In this document: positions 33,459-43,177 of the stretch, piece after piece
Layout of the letters: every line of letters starts with the position of its first letter
How positions within the stretch are numbered: position 1 is the stretch's first letter
From: TMED27 sp041397865
GTDB lineage: Bacteria > Pseudomonadota > Alphaproteobacteria > Micavibrionales > Micavibrionaceae
Direction of reading: 5' to 3'
Assembly (NCBI GenBank): GCA_041397865.1
Contig: JAWKVT010000003.1
Coordinates: 124,001 to 188,000 of the forward strand
DNA: 64,000 nt
Notes under the pieces: model-generated
Told to the model about the DNA's origin: nothing
Database searches by the model: none
The model's input: only the letters and a program-made list of their open reading frames with translations
Made by a program: the position numbers and the translations under genes

Positions 33459-35249
33459 TTAAAATGCAGCTTCATCGAGTTTCATGAGGGTGTCTGCCCC
33501 GGCCATGACCATTTTGAAGCGGGCGTCGGATTCGGGGAGGACGCGGGCCATAAAGAAACGCGCAGTTTCTATTTTTGATTTGTAGAATTCTTTATCGCCC
33601 GCGCCGGCTTCAAGTCTGGCTTGCGCGGCCTGCACCATGCGGCACCACATGAAAGCCAGCGCAACGAGGGCGAACTGGCGCAAATAGTCGACGGAGGCCG
33701 CGCCGGCTTCATCGGGATTTTTTAGGCCCCGTTGGGCGATTATGGCAGTGGATTGCTGGAGCTTGGCGAAAGCTTTGGCCAGCGGGAAGATGAATTCCTG
33801 CATGGCCTCGTCGGCCTGATTTTCGGCAATATAAGCCTGCACCGGGTGAAAGAAGCGCCGGAGCAGACGCCCGAAGCTTTGCGCCATTTTGCGGCCGACA
33901 AGATCAAGCGCCTGAATGCCGTTGGTGCCTTCGTAAATCTGGGCGATGCGGGCGTCGCGGACATATTGCTCCATCCCCCATTCGGCGATATAGCCGTGGC
34001 CGCCGTAGATTTGCTGCATATCCACGGCGATTTCGAGGCCCATATCAGTCTGATAGGCTTTGATAACGGGGGTGAGCAGCGCGACGAGATCGTCGGCTTC
34101 CTGACGTTTTGTTTCGTTTTCATGCTTATTGGCAATGTCGAGATTCATGCCCGCCCAGTATGACAGGGCGCGGGTTGCTTCGGTAATGGATTTGGCCTTG
34201 AGCAGCATGCGGCGGATATCGGGGTGGACGATGATGGGATCGGCGGGTTTATCGGGGTATTTCGCGCCGGTGAGGCTGCGCATTTGCAGGCGGTCTTTAG
34301 CATAGGCCAGACCATTCTGGTAGGCGGTTTCGGCGATGCCGAGCCCTTGCATCGCCACGCCGAGGCGCGCGGCGTTCATCATGATGAACATGGCTTTGAG
34401 GCCTTTATGCGGCTGCCCCACCAGCCAGCCTGTGGCGTCATCGAAATTCATGACACAGGTGGCGTTGGCGTGGATGCCCATTTTATGTTCGATTGCGCCG
34501 CATTTTACGCTGTTGCGCTCGCCCGCCGCGCCGTCTTCTTTGGGCAGGAATTTCGGGACAACGAAGAGCGATATACCCTTTGCGCCTTCAGGGGCATCGG
34601 GCAATTTAGCCAGAACGAGATGGATGATATTTTCTGTGAGATCATGTTCACCGGCGGAGATAAAAATTTTCGTGCCGTTGATTTTATAAGAGCCGTCACC
34701 TTGCGGGTCGGCCTTTGTTTTTATAAGACCGAGGTCAGTGCCGCAATGGGCTTCGGTCAAACACATCGTGCCGGACCATGTGCCCTCAATCAATTTGGGC
34801 AGATAGGTTTGTTTTTGTTCGTCTGTGCCGAAGGTGTGGAGCGCTTCGTAGCAGCCTTGGGACAAGCCGGGATACATGCCGAAGGACATATTGGCGGAGC
34901 AGATCATTTCCTGCATCACGGTGTTGACCAGAATGGGCATGCCCATACCGCCATATTCGGGATCGGAAGACAGGCCGCACCAGCCGCCCTGCGCAAAGGT
35001 GTCGTAGGCATCTTTAAAGCCTTCGGGGGTTTTGACTTCGCCGTTTTCGTAACGGCACCCTTCCGCATCGCCGGAGCGGTTAAGGGGGAAGAGGACCTCT
35101 TCGCAGATTTTACCGCCTTCTTCAATGATCTGGTCGATGAGATCGCGCGAAACATCTTCATAACCGGGCAGGGCGCTGAGGCTTTCTGCGCCCAGAACAT
35201 CGTGGAGGATAAATTTTATGTTTTCGGCGGGCGGGGTGTATTGCGGCAT
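33459..35249 (-). CDS. Acyl-CoA dehydrogenase (long FadE type, about 596 residues)
   Basis: The protein has the acyl-CoA dehydrogenase body plus the extra C-terminal domain of the long form. Visible landmarks are GGWCGLSSDPEYGGMGMP, CLTEAHCGTDLGLIKTKA, AADMQQIYGGHGY-like VDMQQIYGGHGYIAEWG and IYEGTNGIQALDLVGRK. It catalyses the first FAD-linked step of fatty-acid beta-oxidation. The matching thiolase and FadN-type genes are at 43178-47090, about 8 kb away. The length matches the FadE that accompanies FadN and FadA in Gram-positive fad operons. Confidence 0.93.
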   Translation of the reverse strand: MPQYTPPAENIKFILHDVLGAESLSALPGYEDVSRDLIDQIIEEGGKICEEVLFPLNRSGDAEGCRYENGEVKTPEGFKDAYDTFAQGGWCGLSSDPEYGGMGMPILVNTVMQEMICSANMSFGMYPGLSQGCYEALHTFGTDEQKQTYLPKLIEGTWSGTMCLTEAHCGTDLGLIKTKADPQGDGSYKINGTKIFISAGEHDLTENIIHLVLAKLPDAPEGAKGISLFVVPKFLPKEDGAAGERNSVKCGAIEHKMGIHANATCVMNFDDATGWLVGQPHKGLKAMFIMMNAARLGVAMQGLGIAETAYQNGLAYAKDRLQMRSLTGAKYPDKPADPIIVHPDIRRMLLKAKSITEATRALSYWAGMNLDIANKHENETKRQEADDLVALLTPVIKAYQTDMGLEIAVDMQQIYGGHGYIAEWGMEQYVRDARIAQIYEGTNGIQALDLVGRKMAQSFGRLLRRFFHPVQAYIAENQADEAMQEFIFPLAKAFAKLQQSTAIIAQRGLKNPDEAGAASVDYLRQFALVALAFMWCRMVQAAQARLEAGAGDKEFYKSKIETARFFMARVLPESDARFKMVMAGADTLMKLDEAAF

Positions 35250-35324
35250 GGAACTCTCCTTTTCCCCATTTTACCGCGCAGACGCCGAGATACGAAGCGT
35301 TTTTATAGCCTTTTCATTCAGGAA

Positions 35325-35645
35325 TTATTTATCGTCGAGCATTGCCAGGATTTCGTCGGCGACGCGGTCTGAATCGACGTTTTCGAGCTGCCTTTTGGCC
35401 TGTTCAAAAGGGTTGTTTTCCTTTTTGGCGATAGCGTCGGCTATTTTTTGCACCGTTTCCTCGCCAAGTGCTTCTCTGGCTTTTCGGGCGTTGGCCAAAG
35501 CCTGCGCACGCAGTGCGTCCCCCGCAAGGCTTTGTCCATCGCTCGTACTCAGTTTTTTACATCCCTCGTTACAACCCACCTGAAGCTTCTTTGGCTTCGT
35601 GCTGCGTTTGTCCGTCTTGTTTTTCTTTTGGCCAAATCCAAACAT
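35325..35645 (-). CDS. Small conserved-looking hypothetical protein
   Basis: The 106-residue basic-to-acidic protein begins MFGFGQKKNKTDKRSTKPKK and then has a helical body (AQALANARKAREALGEETVQKIADAIAKKE, then VDSDRVADEILAMLDD). A Cys pair occurs in GCNEGCKK. It is on the fadE strand, 76 bases upstream, and could share its transcript. No domain was recognised; it is probably cytoplasmic. Confidence 0.65.
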   Translation of the reverse strand: MFGFGQKKNKTDKRSTKPKKLQVGCNEGCKKLSTSDGQSLAGDALRAQALANARKAREALGEETVQKIADAIAKKENNPFEQAKRQLENVDSDRVADEILAMLDDK

Positions 35646-35711
35646 GACATCATCATGCCATAGCGTGTTTAAAGAGGAGTAAATTTTAGATTGGATTTTA
35701 GGGAATGGTTT

Positions 35712-38700
35712 TTATTTGATTGCCGCAGTTGGGTCATCGTGTGTTTGAGCAATTTTTCGCGCTTGATCACGTCGTAATTCTTCGCGTAAGGCCCGTGCAT
35801 CAATTTTGCCGAAGCGGATCAAACCATTTAAAAATCCTTGTATAAAAGGAATTGAGCTTGCCCGCGCAGGCATAGATGTTTTTGCCCGATCTTCAGGGGA
35901 AATATCTGTAAGTTTCTCAACGAAATCGTCTAGTGCCGCTATTGGTCTGGAGAGAGTTGAAAGTTCTTGTGTCTTTTTAAGGTGCGGGTGAGCCTTCATT
36001 GTTGCTGGGCCGGGTTGAACGTTCACGCTATTCTCATCCATTTTTTGTTGTGCAATAAGGTTATCAAGCGACATCCCAAAACTATCATCGTCCTTTAAAC
36101 CCGCTTCAACAAGCGCTAAAAATGCTGCGCGGTCATAAGCAAAACGTGCTTGTAAAATAGCAACGGGGCTTAAGCCTTCAGCACTTTGATCTTTCATATT
36201 CCAAGGTTTCTTTTTTTGCGCTGTGGCCGATTTGCCTACAGCCATGATTTTATCGTAGTTAATATCTACGCCCAATTTTTTAAAGCCGTGATCAAGATCG
36301 GCCTGAACGGCACCGGTTAAGCCAAGATCCCGCAGCATGTATTGGATACGGCCGTTTTCAAATAAATCTTTGATGTCTTGGCCGGTTGGTTTAACGAATG
36401 TTTTTCCGTCCTCAAATGTAGCACCATTAATATAAGCATCTTGCACTTTTTCCAAAACGCGGCCCATGATGAAATATACATCGTGGCGTGAACGGCCCTT
36501 GGTTGCTAAAATATTTGCAGCAATTGCGCGGCAGGTACGCATACCGGCACTGAGGAGTTTTGATAGAGGGCGGGCCCCTTTATTGGCCGCCGAAGCCTGC
36601 TGCGGGTTAGAAACCTGATCGCCCCATAAATCCCAAACATATTCTCCGGTTTCTTTGTCTACCACATCGCGCGTAAGCTCATATTCTTTCATCGCTTCTT
36701 CATGAGCTTCTTTCACAAAATCACGGAACGGCTGGCTTAGGGGTTTCGTTTGAGGAATCGCCGTTCCTTTGGGCAAGCAGCCCTGAAGCTCCGCATCGCG
36801 CAAGAACATGGACGCAAACTTTTTGCCGTAATATTGTGCCGTCATTTTCGGCGTTGCATGAAGCACCTCTCCGGCGCGGCCCTGATTGGTGCCGGATGCG
36901 TAGGCTACCGTTTTTAGCACGGCGCGATCATTAGGATCTTCAGGATTGAGAAACCTCTTCCCCTTTTCTTTTAAGAGGCGCTGCGCTTGCTCCGCTTTCA
37001 TCGCACCGACAATATCCGGATCGCCCATATTACGGCCCAAATCAAGTCCGTTACCCCATTCTAAAAATATAGGAACGCCCGTTTTAAAAACGCTATCGAT
37101 CATTTCACGAATACGGTCATTTAAAAACAGTTTAGATATTGGCCCGGAAACCCGGTTAATATCACTGTTCGGAAACATTTGTCCAACGCCATCGACTGCT
37201 CTATTAAAAAGCCTCTTTATACACTTTGTAATACCGTTTCTGTACATTGGTGTTTTCTGATAGCGGATACGATTTTTGGCTGCCTCGATAAGAGTATCAA
37301 AGCTTTCATTGAGCGCCGTATGCATAACGCTCTCATACCCCGCTGCGGTAGCTATGAAATCGGAGTAAACCTCCGACATGCCATCGGCTTCGGCAACGAT
37401 AGCCATGGGGCTGTTGCCTTTTTGCTTTGCAAGGAATTTAAAAATCTGGATGGCCTCATGGCCCTGATCGGGAAAACCTTTTGTATCATAGGAAAGAGGG
37501 TTCGCGGCTTCTAACGCCTCTAGTCTTTCTTCTGCCGGAATTTTATCAGCAATGATTTGCAGAATTTCTATCTGGTCTTCTTGATCAAGCTCCGAAAATT
37601 TCTTGTCCGCGGTAATTTCCTGGGCCAAATAAGGGGGCAAAACCTCTATTGCGCGTTCAATAAATGGCCTATTTTTATCAAACAAACGATCAATAACATC
37701 TTTACGTGATTTTTTTGAATTATGGCGCGGTTCGGCGAGCGTAACGTTTAAGCCTTCCTGTCCTAAATCAACAACCATATCTTTGATCATATCTTTTGCA
37801 GTTCCGTCAGGCTGACGGTGTAAAGCTTTTTGCAGATCTTTCATAATGTTCTCTGTCAGAGCTTCTTCACAGGTTCCCTCCTCGACAGTTTCAAGATTAA
37901 AGCTTTTGTCCAATATGGCTGAAAGCTTTTCATATTCAGGCATTACCTGTTTGTATAATGCTTCCCGTTCTTCGGGTGCGGTTTTGGAGATAGTATCAAC
38001 TATCTCCCGGCTGCGTTCGTAGAGGTTCGTACCGGTTTTTGCGTTTAAGCGCTCATAAAGCGTTTCAAGTTTTCTTTGAATGGATAACAAGGAATCATCG
38101 TGATTTCCCTCACCGAGCAGGGTCTTTATTTTTTCAAGGCGGCCTAGAAAGTTTTCTGTCATCGCGCTAACCACAGAGGCTTTGCGGGCAAGCGCGACAA
38201 AGCGTTCGCTGTTGGATTTGCCATCCGTATCAAGCAACCAGTCCGCTTCCAGCCATTCGATCAGCGGTTTAGGCCCATAAAGATCCGGCGCATCTGACCC
38301 CAGATGTTTTTTCATTGAATTTGATAAATTACGTACGGCGACTGTGCGTCCTGCTTTTTTTACAAATCCTTGCCGGATCGTGGCATCAATTTCGTCAAGC
38401 GGGGTGCGTTTTTCTGTCAGCGCCAGCGTTTCAGGCTCTGCAAGAACCGTGATAGCCTTATAAACATCGTCTTGATTGCCACTTTCAATTGAGCGCACCA
38501 GATTCCTGTATAAGGCTTCAGCTTCTTCTTTTAAAATAGATGTAGGATGTACGGTTATGACATCTTTGCTTTTGGAATCTTCAAGCAGGCGTGTCATGTC
38601 CTGAGCTTTAAAATCGCTACGCTTTACAAGCGTTTCCACGGCCAGATCAAAGTCAAGCTCGTTTTCAGGATCGGTGAAGCTTCCTTGCGCTGTTAAAACC

Positions 38701-38960
38701 AGTTGCTGGATCATGAAAATTTTAGCAAGAATGTTACGCTGTTCTTGACCAAGTGCTTCAAGTTTTTCGTGATAGAGTTTTTCGCCGCCTTCTTTATTAC
38801 AAAGTGCGGCAGATTCTTCATAAACAGCAAATGCGGGCTGTCTGCCGAATTTTTCTTGCAACACTTTTGTCGCAAGAGCGTCTATATCCAGAACGTTCTG
38901 GTTTGCCGCGCTTCCCGGCCCGGCAGGAGCGCCGAAATGTGCAGTTGCAGATGGTGTCAT
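35712..38960 (-). CDS. Full-length phosphoenolpyruvate carboxylase-like protein with degenerate active site
   Basis: From the ATG at 38958-38960 (GAGAG upstream) the protein has 1082 residues. Numbering from this ATG, PEP-carboxylase landmarks align in order: TVHPTS (136-141, for TAHPTE), TEKRTPLDEI (182-192), ADWLLDTDGKSN (239-250, for WxGGDRDGNP), LAEPRHNSKKSR (408-419, for LDIRQxSxxH), SPMAIVAEADGMSEV (517-531), FPNSDINRVSG (for GYSDSxKDxG), GVPIFLEWGNGLDLGRNMGD (628-647, for LFHGRGGxxGRGG), and NKGARPLSKLLSAGMRTCRAI. The catalytic His remains, but the HGRGG Arg, the SDSxKD Lys and the GGDRDG loop are altered. It is probably not a PEP carboxylase today. Confidence 0.75.
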   Translation of the reverse strand: MTPSATAHFGAPAGPGSAANQNVLDIDALATKVLQEKFGRQPAFAVYEESAALCNKEGGEKLYHEKLEALGQEQRNILAKIFMIQQLVLTAQGSFTDPENELDFDLAVETLVKRSDFKAQDMTRLLEDSKSKDVITVHPTSILKEEAEALYRNLVRSIESGNQDDVYKAITVLAEPETLALTEKRTPLDEIDATIRQGFVKKAGRTVAVRNLSNSMKKHLGSDAPDLYGPKPLIEWLEADWLLDTDGKSNSERFVALARKASVVSAMTENFLGRLEKIKTLLGEGNHDDSLLSIQRKLETLYERLNAKTGTNLYERSREIVDTISKTAPEEREALYKQVMPEYEKLSAILDKSFNLETVEEGTCEEALTENIMKDLQKALHRQPDGTAKDMIKDMVVDLGQEGLNVTLAEPRHNSKKSRKDVIDRLFDKNRPFIERAIEVLPPYLAQEITADKKFSELDQEDQIEILQIIADKIPAEERLEALEAANPLSYDTKGFPDQGHEAIQIFKFLAKQKGNSPMAIVAEADGMSEVYSDFIATAAGYESVMHTALNESFDTLIEAAKNRIRYQKTPMYRNGITKCIKRLFNRAVDGVGQMFPNSDINRVSGPISKLFLNDRIREMIDSVFKTGVPIFLEWGNGLDLGRNMGDPDIVGAMKAEQAQRLLKEKGKRFLNPEDPNDRAVLKTVAYASGTNQGRAGEVLHATPKMTAQYYGKKFASMFLRDAELQGCLPKGTAIPQTKPLSQPFRDFVKEAHEEAMKEYELTRDVVDKETGEYVWDLWGDQVSNPQQASAANKGARPLSKLLSAGMRTCRAIAANILATKGRSRHDVYFIMGRVLEKVQDAYINGATFEDGKTFVKPTGQDIKDLFENGRIQYMLRDLGLTGAVQADLDHGFKKLGVDINYDKIMAVGKSATAQKKKPWNMKDQSAEGLSPVAILQARFAYDRAAFLALVEAGLKDDDSFGMSLDNLIAQQKMDENSVNVQPGPATMKAHPHLKKTQELSTLSRPIAALDDFVEKLTDISPEDRAKTSMPARASSIPFIQGFLNGLIRFGKIDARALREELRRDQARKIAQTHDDPTAAIK

Positions 38961-39216
38961 AACTCTCTTATCACTTAATACTGCGGGCTGCTTTTTATTT
39001 TTTGTGACAACGCAGTAACCTTCAATAAACCTGTTCAATATATTTTTCAGGCACTTTAATACCTAAAATACATAAGTAAAGATATTTGTATATTGCGATG
39101 CAGCAAAATATTTGTCATCGTGTGCGTGTGGAAATATCCATTTATAACAGTGGCCTTGTCAATGATACGGGTATATATCATTCTCATATTGGAAACAGCA
39201 TCATCAGGGCAGAGAA

Positions 39217-40080
39217 ATGGACACTCTAACATTTGTTAATGAATATAAAGCCGTTTTGGGCGGTGTGGTGATCGGCTCAGCCACCATTACGGGGGTTTTG
39301 CTGAATGTGCTGCATAACAAGCGCCTTGATACGGCCTTAAAAAAAGAACGGACTGCAAGCACGGCTTCGGCCATTGCATCGGAGCTTCTTTACAACAGCT
39401 ATACGCTTCGTCATTTATATCTTGAGCTTTCCGGCCAAAAAAAGAGAAAACCGGAACTCACGGAATACAAGCATATAGATATGCAGGTTTACCAGAAGCT
39501 TTTATCGCGGGTTGGGGAGTTCGGTTCCGTTTTAACGTTTATGGTTGTCGACGCCTATGGCGATATCAAGAGAATTAAGGGGCGGGTAGAGATTTTGTCG
39601 GAGCGCGACCTGCTGCACGATAACCGGAAAGACGCTTTTTTAAACGATATTAAATTTGCGCTTGTCAAAGCGTTGTCGTGTTCTTTGGTCATGTATATTT
39701 ATGCGGATTATATGAATGGACGAAAATGGATGCAAAAAATTCGTGAGCAGCGCGTGATCCGCATTGAACGCACACTCGAAAGTTTTTGTAAATTTGTTGA
39801 ACAGACCGAATCGGACATGGACTTTATTTCGACGGAGGAAGAAGGAGGGCTGGAGTTTCGCAAGCGCTTTAAAAACCTTGAAGACCGTAAAAACGTTAAA
39901 GAGCTTTTTGCCGTTATCCATCGGGTTTTAGACAATATACAAAAAAACAATCAATGGAATGCGCAGCTTTCATGCCGCGCGCTTTCTTATAAAATGCAAA
40001 ATACGCTGACTTGTTTTCTTGATACGGAGCCGGATGAGTATGATATCTTATCGGAGCAGGAATATAATAAGTTTTTGTAA
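39217..40080 (+). CDS. Membrane-anchored helical protein, unknown
   Basis: The 287-residue protein has one N-terminal membrane helix (about residues 11-32, KAVLGGVVIGSATITGVLLNVL). A basic turn follows, then a helical cytoplasmic part with a second weakly hydrophobic stretch (ALSCSLVMYIYADYM). The acidic C-terminus ends EQEYNKFL. The layout is like that of the gene at 905-1762, but no direct similarity is clear. It is divergent from the PEP-carboxylase-like gene. Confidence 0.7.
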   Translation: MDTLTFVNEYKAVLGGVVIGSATITGVLLNVLHNKRLDTALKKERTASTASAIASELLYNSYTLRHLYLELSGQKKRKPELTEYKHIDMQVYQKLLSRVGEFGSVLTFMVVDAYGDIKRIKGRVEILSERDLLHDNRKDAFLNDIKFALVKALSCSLVMYIYADYMNGRKWMQKIREQRVIRIERTLESFCKFVEQTESDMDFISTEEEGGLEFRKRFKNLEDRKNVKELFAVIHRVLDNIQKNNQWNAQLSCRALSYKMQNTLTCFLDTEPDEYDILSEQEYNKFL

Positions 40081-40119
40081 TCCGGTGCGGATATAATAAT
40101 AATTTGATACGGCAAGGAC

Positions 40120-40794
40120 ATGAACGCAGGCTTAAATAAAATTTTCTGGCTCTGGATTCCGCTTATGATCGTTGCCGCGCAGGCCCTTATTGAGTTGTTT
40201 GCGCCGCAGGGGCTTTTGGGAGAATTGCATTCAGAATCGGGACCGCATGAATTTATCGAGTTTTTATTTCTGCTGATGGCGTTTTTTGTAGCGCTGCGGA
40301 TTTTTCCTCTGCTTAAAAATCACCCGAAATGGCTTTATGGCTGGGTCGGGCTGGCGGCGCTGTGCTGTTTTTATGTGGCGGGGGAAGAGGTTAGCTGGGG
40401 GCAGCATTTCCTGAAATGGTCCACGCCGGAGTATTGGGCGCATCTTAACGATCAGGGCGAAACGAATTTGCACAACACGTCGAGCTGGCTGGACCAGAAA
40501 CCGCGTCTGATTTTGCTGCTGGGGGTGGGGATCGGGGGGTTGGTGTTCCCGGCTTTGCAAAAATTCAAACCCGGTTTTTTGCCGCAGCAATTCGCCATTA
40601 TTTATCCCCCCGCTATATTGGGGGTTACCGCAGCGCTGGCCATCAGCGCCAATTTGGTGGACAAAATTTTTGAGGCGATGGTTGATGCGCCGCTGCTTTC
40701 GCGCGGCAGCGAGGTTGAGGAGCTTTATCTGTTTTATTTCGTGCTGCTTTATCTGGTAGTTTTACGCCGCCGCCTTATGCAGTCCGGAAAATAA
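40120..40794 (+). CDS. Polytopic membrane protein with GEEVSWGQ and QGETNLHN motifs
   Basis: The 224-residue protein has about six hydrophobic segments. Conserved polar motifs sit near the membrane: GEEVSWGQHFLKWSTPEY and NDQGETNLHNTSSW. These recall an uncharacterised family of bacterial membrane proteins with E-E...W-G-Q and Q-G-E-x-N-x-H-N motifs that might bind a metal. The reaction is unknown. It follows the previous gene by 39 bases and converges with the next. Confidence 0.72.
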   Translation: MNAGLNKIFWLWIPLMIVAAQALIELFAPQGLLGELHSESGPHEFIEFLFLLMAFFVALRIFPLLKNHPKWLYGWVGLAALCCFYVAGEEVSWGQHFLKWSTPEYWAHLNDQGETNLHNTSSWLDQKPRLILLLGVGIGGLVFPALQKFKPGFLPQQFAIIYPPAILGVTAALAISANLVDKIFEAMVDAPLLSRGSEVEELYLFYFVLLYLVVLRRRLMQSGK

Positions 40795-40797
40795 GTT

Positions 40798-41481
40798 CTA
40801 AAACATCCCCAACTTGTCAGGGTACAACCCCAACCGTTGCCGCGTTTGTTTGGTTCTATCGGCTTCATTCAAATTATCAAAGGCTCCTGCACAGGTTTTT
40901 TGAGCCTTGATCTGTTCACGCGCAGCATAAAAAGCAGGCTTGATTTCATTTTGAAACAGATCATAGGGTGTGCGGCCATGCAAAAAGAGGCGCAGCCGAT
41001 TGTTGTTTATAGGATAATCCGTATGTGGCAATCCACCGTTCATTTGATCCGGGAAATGAGAGCGCGCGGCGGGAACGACAACATATTCGCTAAGATCAAG
41101 CATAACAGGCTGGTACAATCCCATGCTCTGCAAAGCCCGGCGGTCATCAATATAAAAAGGGTAGTCTGTTTTGATAGCATCGGCTTCTGGCGTACCGGCA
41201 TATTCCATACGAAGGAAAGCAATCGTATTAATGTCCCCCTGTTCTTTTTGTCGAACTGAAAAGATAAGATGCGGCATAGCTTCAGGAGAAGGCATCGTCA
41301 TGCCTTTATACGGAAGATAAACACTGGCGACGACACTGGGGCCGGGAAAAAGATTTCTGGCTCTTAAATCTTGCCGTGCCTGATTAAACTCTGCTGTGGT
41401 GTGGCGTGGAATCCCGTGAATTCCATAGGTTTGGTTTCCGGCCCCGTTTGTTTGACTTATTCGTCTTTGATGCTTTTTCAT
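40798..41481 (-). CDS. Unknown protein of 227 residues
   Basis: The protein has a basic N-terminus (MKKHQRRIS) and a body with beta-rich stretches (GPSVVASVYLPYKGM, MPHLIFSVRQKEQGDINTIAFLRMEY). A C-terminal helix contains a lone Cys (KTCAGAFDNL). No signal peptide or membrane segment is visible. No family was recognised. It ends three bases from the convergent membrane-protein gene. Confidence 0.6.
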   Translation of the reverse strand: MKKHQRRISQTNGAGNQTYGIHGIPRHTTAEFNQARQDLRARNLFPGPSVVASVYLPYKGMTMPSPEAMPHLIFSVRQKEQGDINTIAFLRMEYAGTPEADAIKTDYPFYIDDRRALQSMGLYQPVMLDLSEYVVVPAARSHFPDQMNGGLPHTDYPINNNRLRLFLHGRTPYDLFQNEIKPAFYAAREQIKAQKTCAGAFDNLNEADRTKQTRQRLGLYPDKLGMF

Positions 41482-41559
41482 TTTTTACCCAGTAACTTTT
41501 TATTATGAATTGGGCTATTAAAAAGAAATTCCATAAGACATCAAGCTCTTTTTTAGTTT

Positions 41560-42468
41560 TTATGCCGGAAGCTTGCGCAGGATAAGTGTTGACCACTTGT
41601 CTATTTTGATGGTTTTGCGCAGTTCGAGACCATGGTCTTTATAAATCTCCAAAACGTTTTGTGCCTGCTCATGCAAAATACCGGAGAGGATTACCGCGGC
41701 GTTTTCATCACAGGCGGCGGCCAGATCCGCAGCCATATCTTTAAGCGCCCCGGGCAGGATGTTGGCGATAATCAGGTCAAAGGGCTTGCGCCGCTGCACC
41801 GTTTCCTCGGCAAAGCCCTCGCCGCAGCGGCAGCGCATATCGGTGGAGGTGTCGGGGATTTTGTTAATATCGCGGTGCTTATCGGCCACGCGCACCGCTT
41901 CGGGGTCGTTATCCACCGCCAGCACCGGCGTTTTCCAAAGCTTCCACGCGGCAACGGCCAGAATGCCGCTGCCCGTACCCATATCCAGCACGTTCCACGG
42001 GCACGCGCCTTGTCCTTTTAAATCCAGCATAGCCTCCAGACATCCGCGCGTTGTGCCGTGTTCGCCTGATCCGAACGCGGTGGCCGCATCAATCTGTAAC
42101 CCTATCTGGCCCTCGGGCACGGCGCCGTCATAGTGCGAACCGTAAATGAAAAACGGTCCGACGCTGAAAGGGGGAAACTGTTTATAGGAATATTCCAGCC
42201 AGTTGCGCTCTGGGACGCTTTCCTCTTTGAGATCGAGATTTTCGGGCAGGGAGATATTATGAATTTGCGCCGCAATTTCCAGCCGCCCGCGAATTATTTT
42301 GCGGTCCTGTTTTTGATCGAACAACCATTCCAGAACCCATGGCGCACCGGCAACGCCGCCTTCGCGCAAAGCGCCGTGGGCGACACACAGATCGCCCAAA
42401 GCTTCGCCTAAAGCGGCAACTTCAAAATTGTGGATACGGGCAGGAAGCCTGAGAAATGTTCTATACAC
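41560..42468 (-). CDS. prmA: Ribosomal protein L11 methyltransferase
   Basis: The 302-residue SAM-dependent methyltransferase has IDAATAFGSGEHGTTRGCL, the PrmA-type substrate/SAM motif, then motif I VLDMGTGSGILAVAAWKL and motif IV DLIIANILPGAL. The N-terminal part is the L11-binding domain. It trimethylates lysines and the N-terminus of L11. The next minus-strand gene upstream is the FYDLN-acid protein, 42 bases away. Confidence 0.93.
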   Translation of the reverse strand: MYRTFLRLPARIHNFEVAALGEALGDLCVAHGALREGGVAGAPWVLEWLFDQKQDRKIIRGRLEIAAQIHNISLPENLDLKEESVPERNWLEYSYKQFPPFSVGPFFIYGSHYDGAVPEGQIGLQIDAATAFGSGEHGTTRGCLEAMLDLKGQGACPWNVLDMGTGSGILAVAAWKLWKTPVLAVDNDPEAVRVADKHRDINKIPDTSTDMRCRCGEGFAEETVQRRKPFDLIIANILPGALKDMAADLAAACDENAAVILSGILHEQAQNVLEIYKDHGLELRKTIKIDKWSTLILRKLPA

Positions 42469-42510
42469 CGGATAGCCTCTTTCCGGCTTAGGGGCCGAAA
42501 AGACAAGGGG

Positions 42511-42996
42511 TTAATCCTTGTCTTCATTATCCCCGTCATCATCATCTTCTTCGGAGATTTCGGCGTCAGGTTCCAACTCGTCCAGATCACCGAGATCATC
42601 GTCAACATCCAGATCGTCGAGATCATCATCATCGTCATCCAGATCAAGGTCCCCTTTCAAGGTGTCGTCCTCGTCATCAGAATCATCGGCGCTTTCAAGA
42701 TCATCGAAGCTGACAATTTCCGCATCATCGTTTTCGTCCTCATCTTCATCCTCATCATCACCCGAAGCGTTTCTGGCGGTTTTTTTGTCCACCTGTCCTT
42801 CGCTTTCTTCAACGGCTGCACTGCGTGAACGGCGCGTTTTGACCTTCACTTCCCCTGTAAATTCGGCGTTGCAGGACGGGCATACAATGGGACGTTTATT
42901 CAAATCATAAAAACGCCCGCCGCACTCCAAACAAATTCTTTTCAATCCCCGGGGGTCCTCAGTTTTTTCGCTTTTTTTACCAGCCGCAGCGCTCAC
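42511..42996 (-). CDS. TIGR02300/FYDLN-acid family protein
   Basis: The 161-residue protein begins with a zinc-knuckle-like segment RICLECGGRFYDLNKRPIVC followed by PSCNAEF, containing the name-giving FYDLN. The last 90 residues are almost entirely Asp and Glu. This is the alphaproteobacterial family defined by that layout. Its function is not known; the acidic tail suggests protein or ribosome contacts. It supports the taxonomic guess for the window. Confidence 0.93.
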   Translation of the reverse strand: MSAAAGKKSEKTEDPRGLKRICLECGGRFYDLNKRPIVCPSCNAEFTGEVKVKTRRSRSAAVEESEGQVDKKTARNASGDDEDEDEDENDDAEIVSFDDLESADDSDDEDDTLKGDLDLDDDDDDLDDLDVDDDLGDLDELEPDAEISEEDDDDGDNEDKD

Positions 42997-43177
42997 CTGT
43001 CTATCTCCTTAAAAAATGATCCGTGTAGAGTTGAATTCCAAGTTTTGAATTGCCTGATTTTTGGGGATGAGTCAAATGAAATGTATGTAAATTTTTATGC
43101 CCGATGGAAAGCACTCGACCCGAGTTCTATATCATTATAAAGTAAAGCAAATTTATTTACCTTCTGGAGATTCTTTC

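Noticed and set aside
34224..35372. A 382-residue open frame on the plus strand opposite the acyl-CoA dehydrogenase
   Set aside because: It is an antisense shadow of a clear family member. The His/Gly/Phe-rich composition and lack of motifs or ribosome site argue against a real gene.
42511..42780. Repetitive GATGAC-like stretch considered as a repeat array
   Set aside because: It is codon-level low complexity of an acidic protein tail, not a spaced repeat. No CRISPR-like array was found anywhere in the window.
42518..42910. A Ser-rich plus-strand frame opposite the FYDLN-acid gene
   Set aside because: The serine runs are just the complement of the Asp/Glu codons of the acidic tail.
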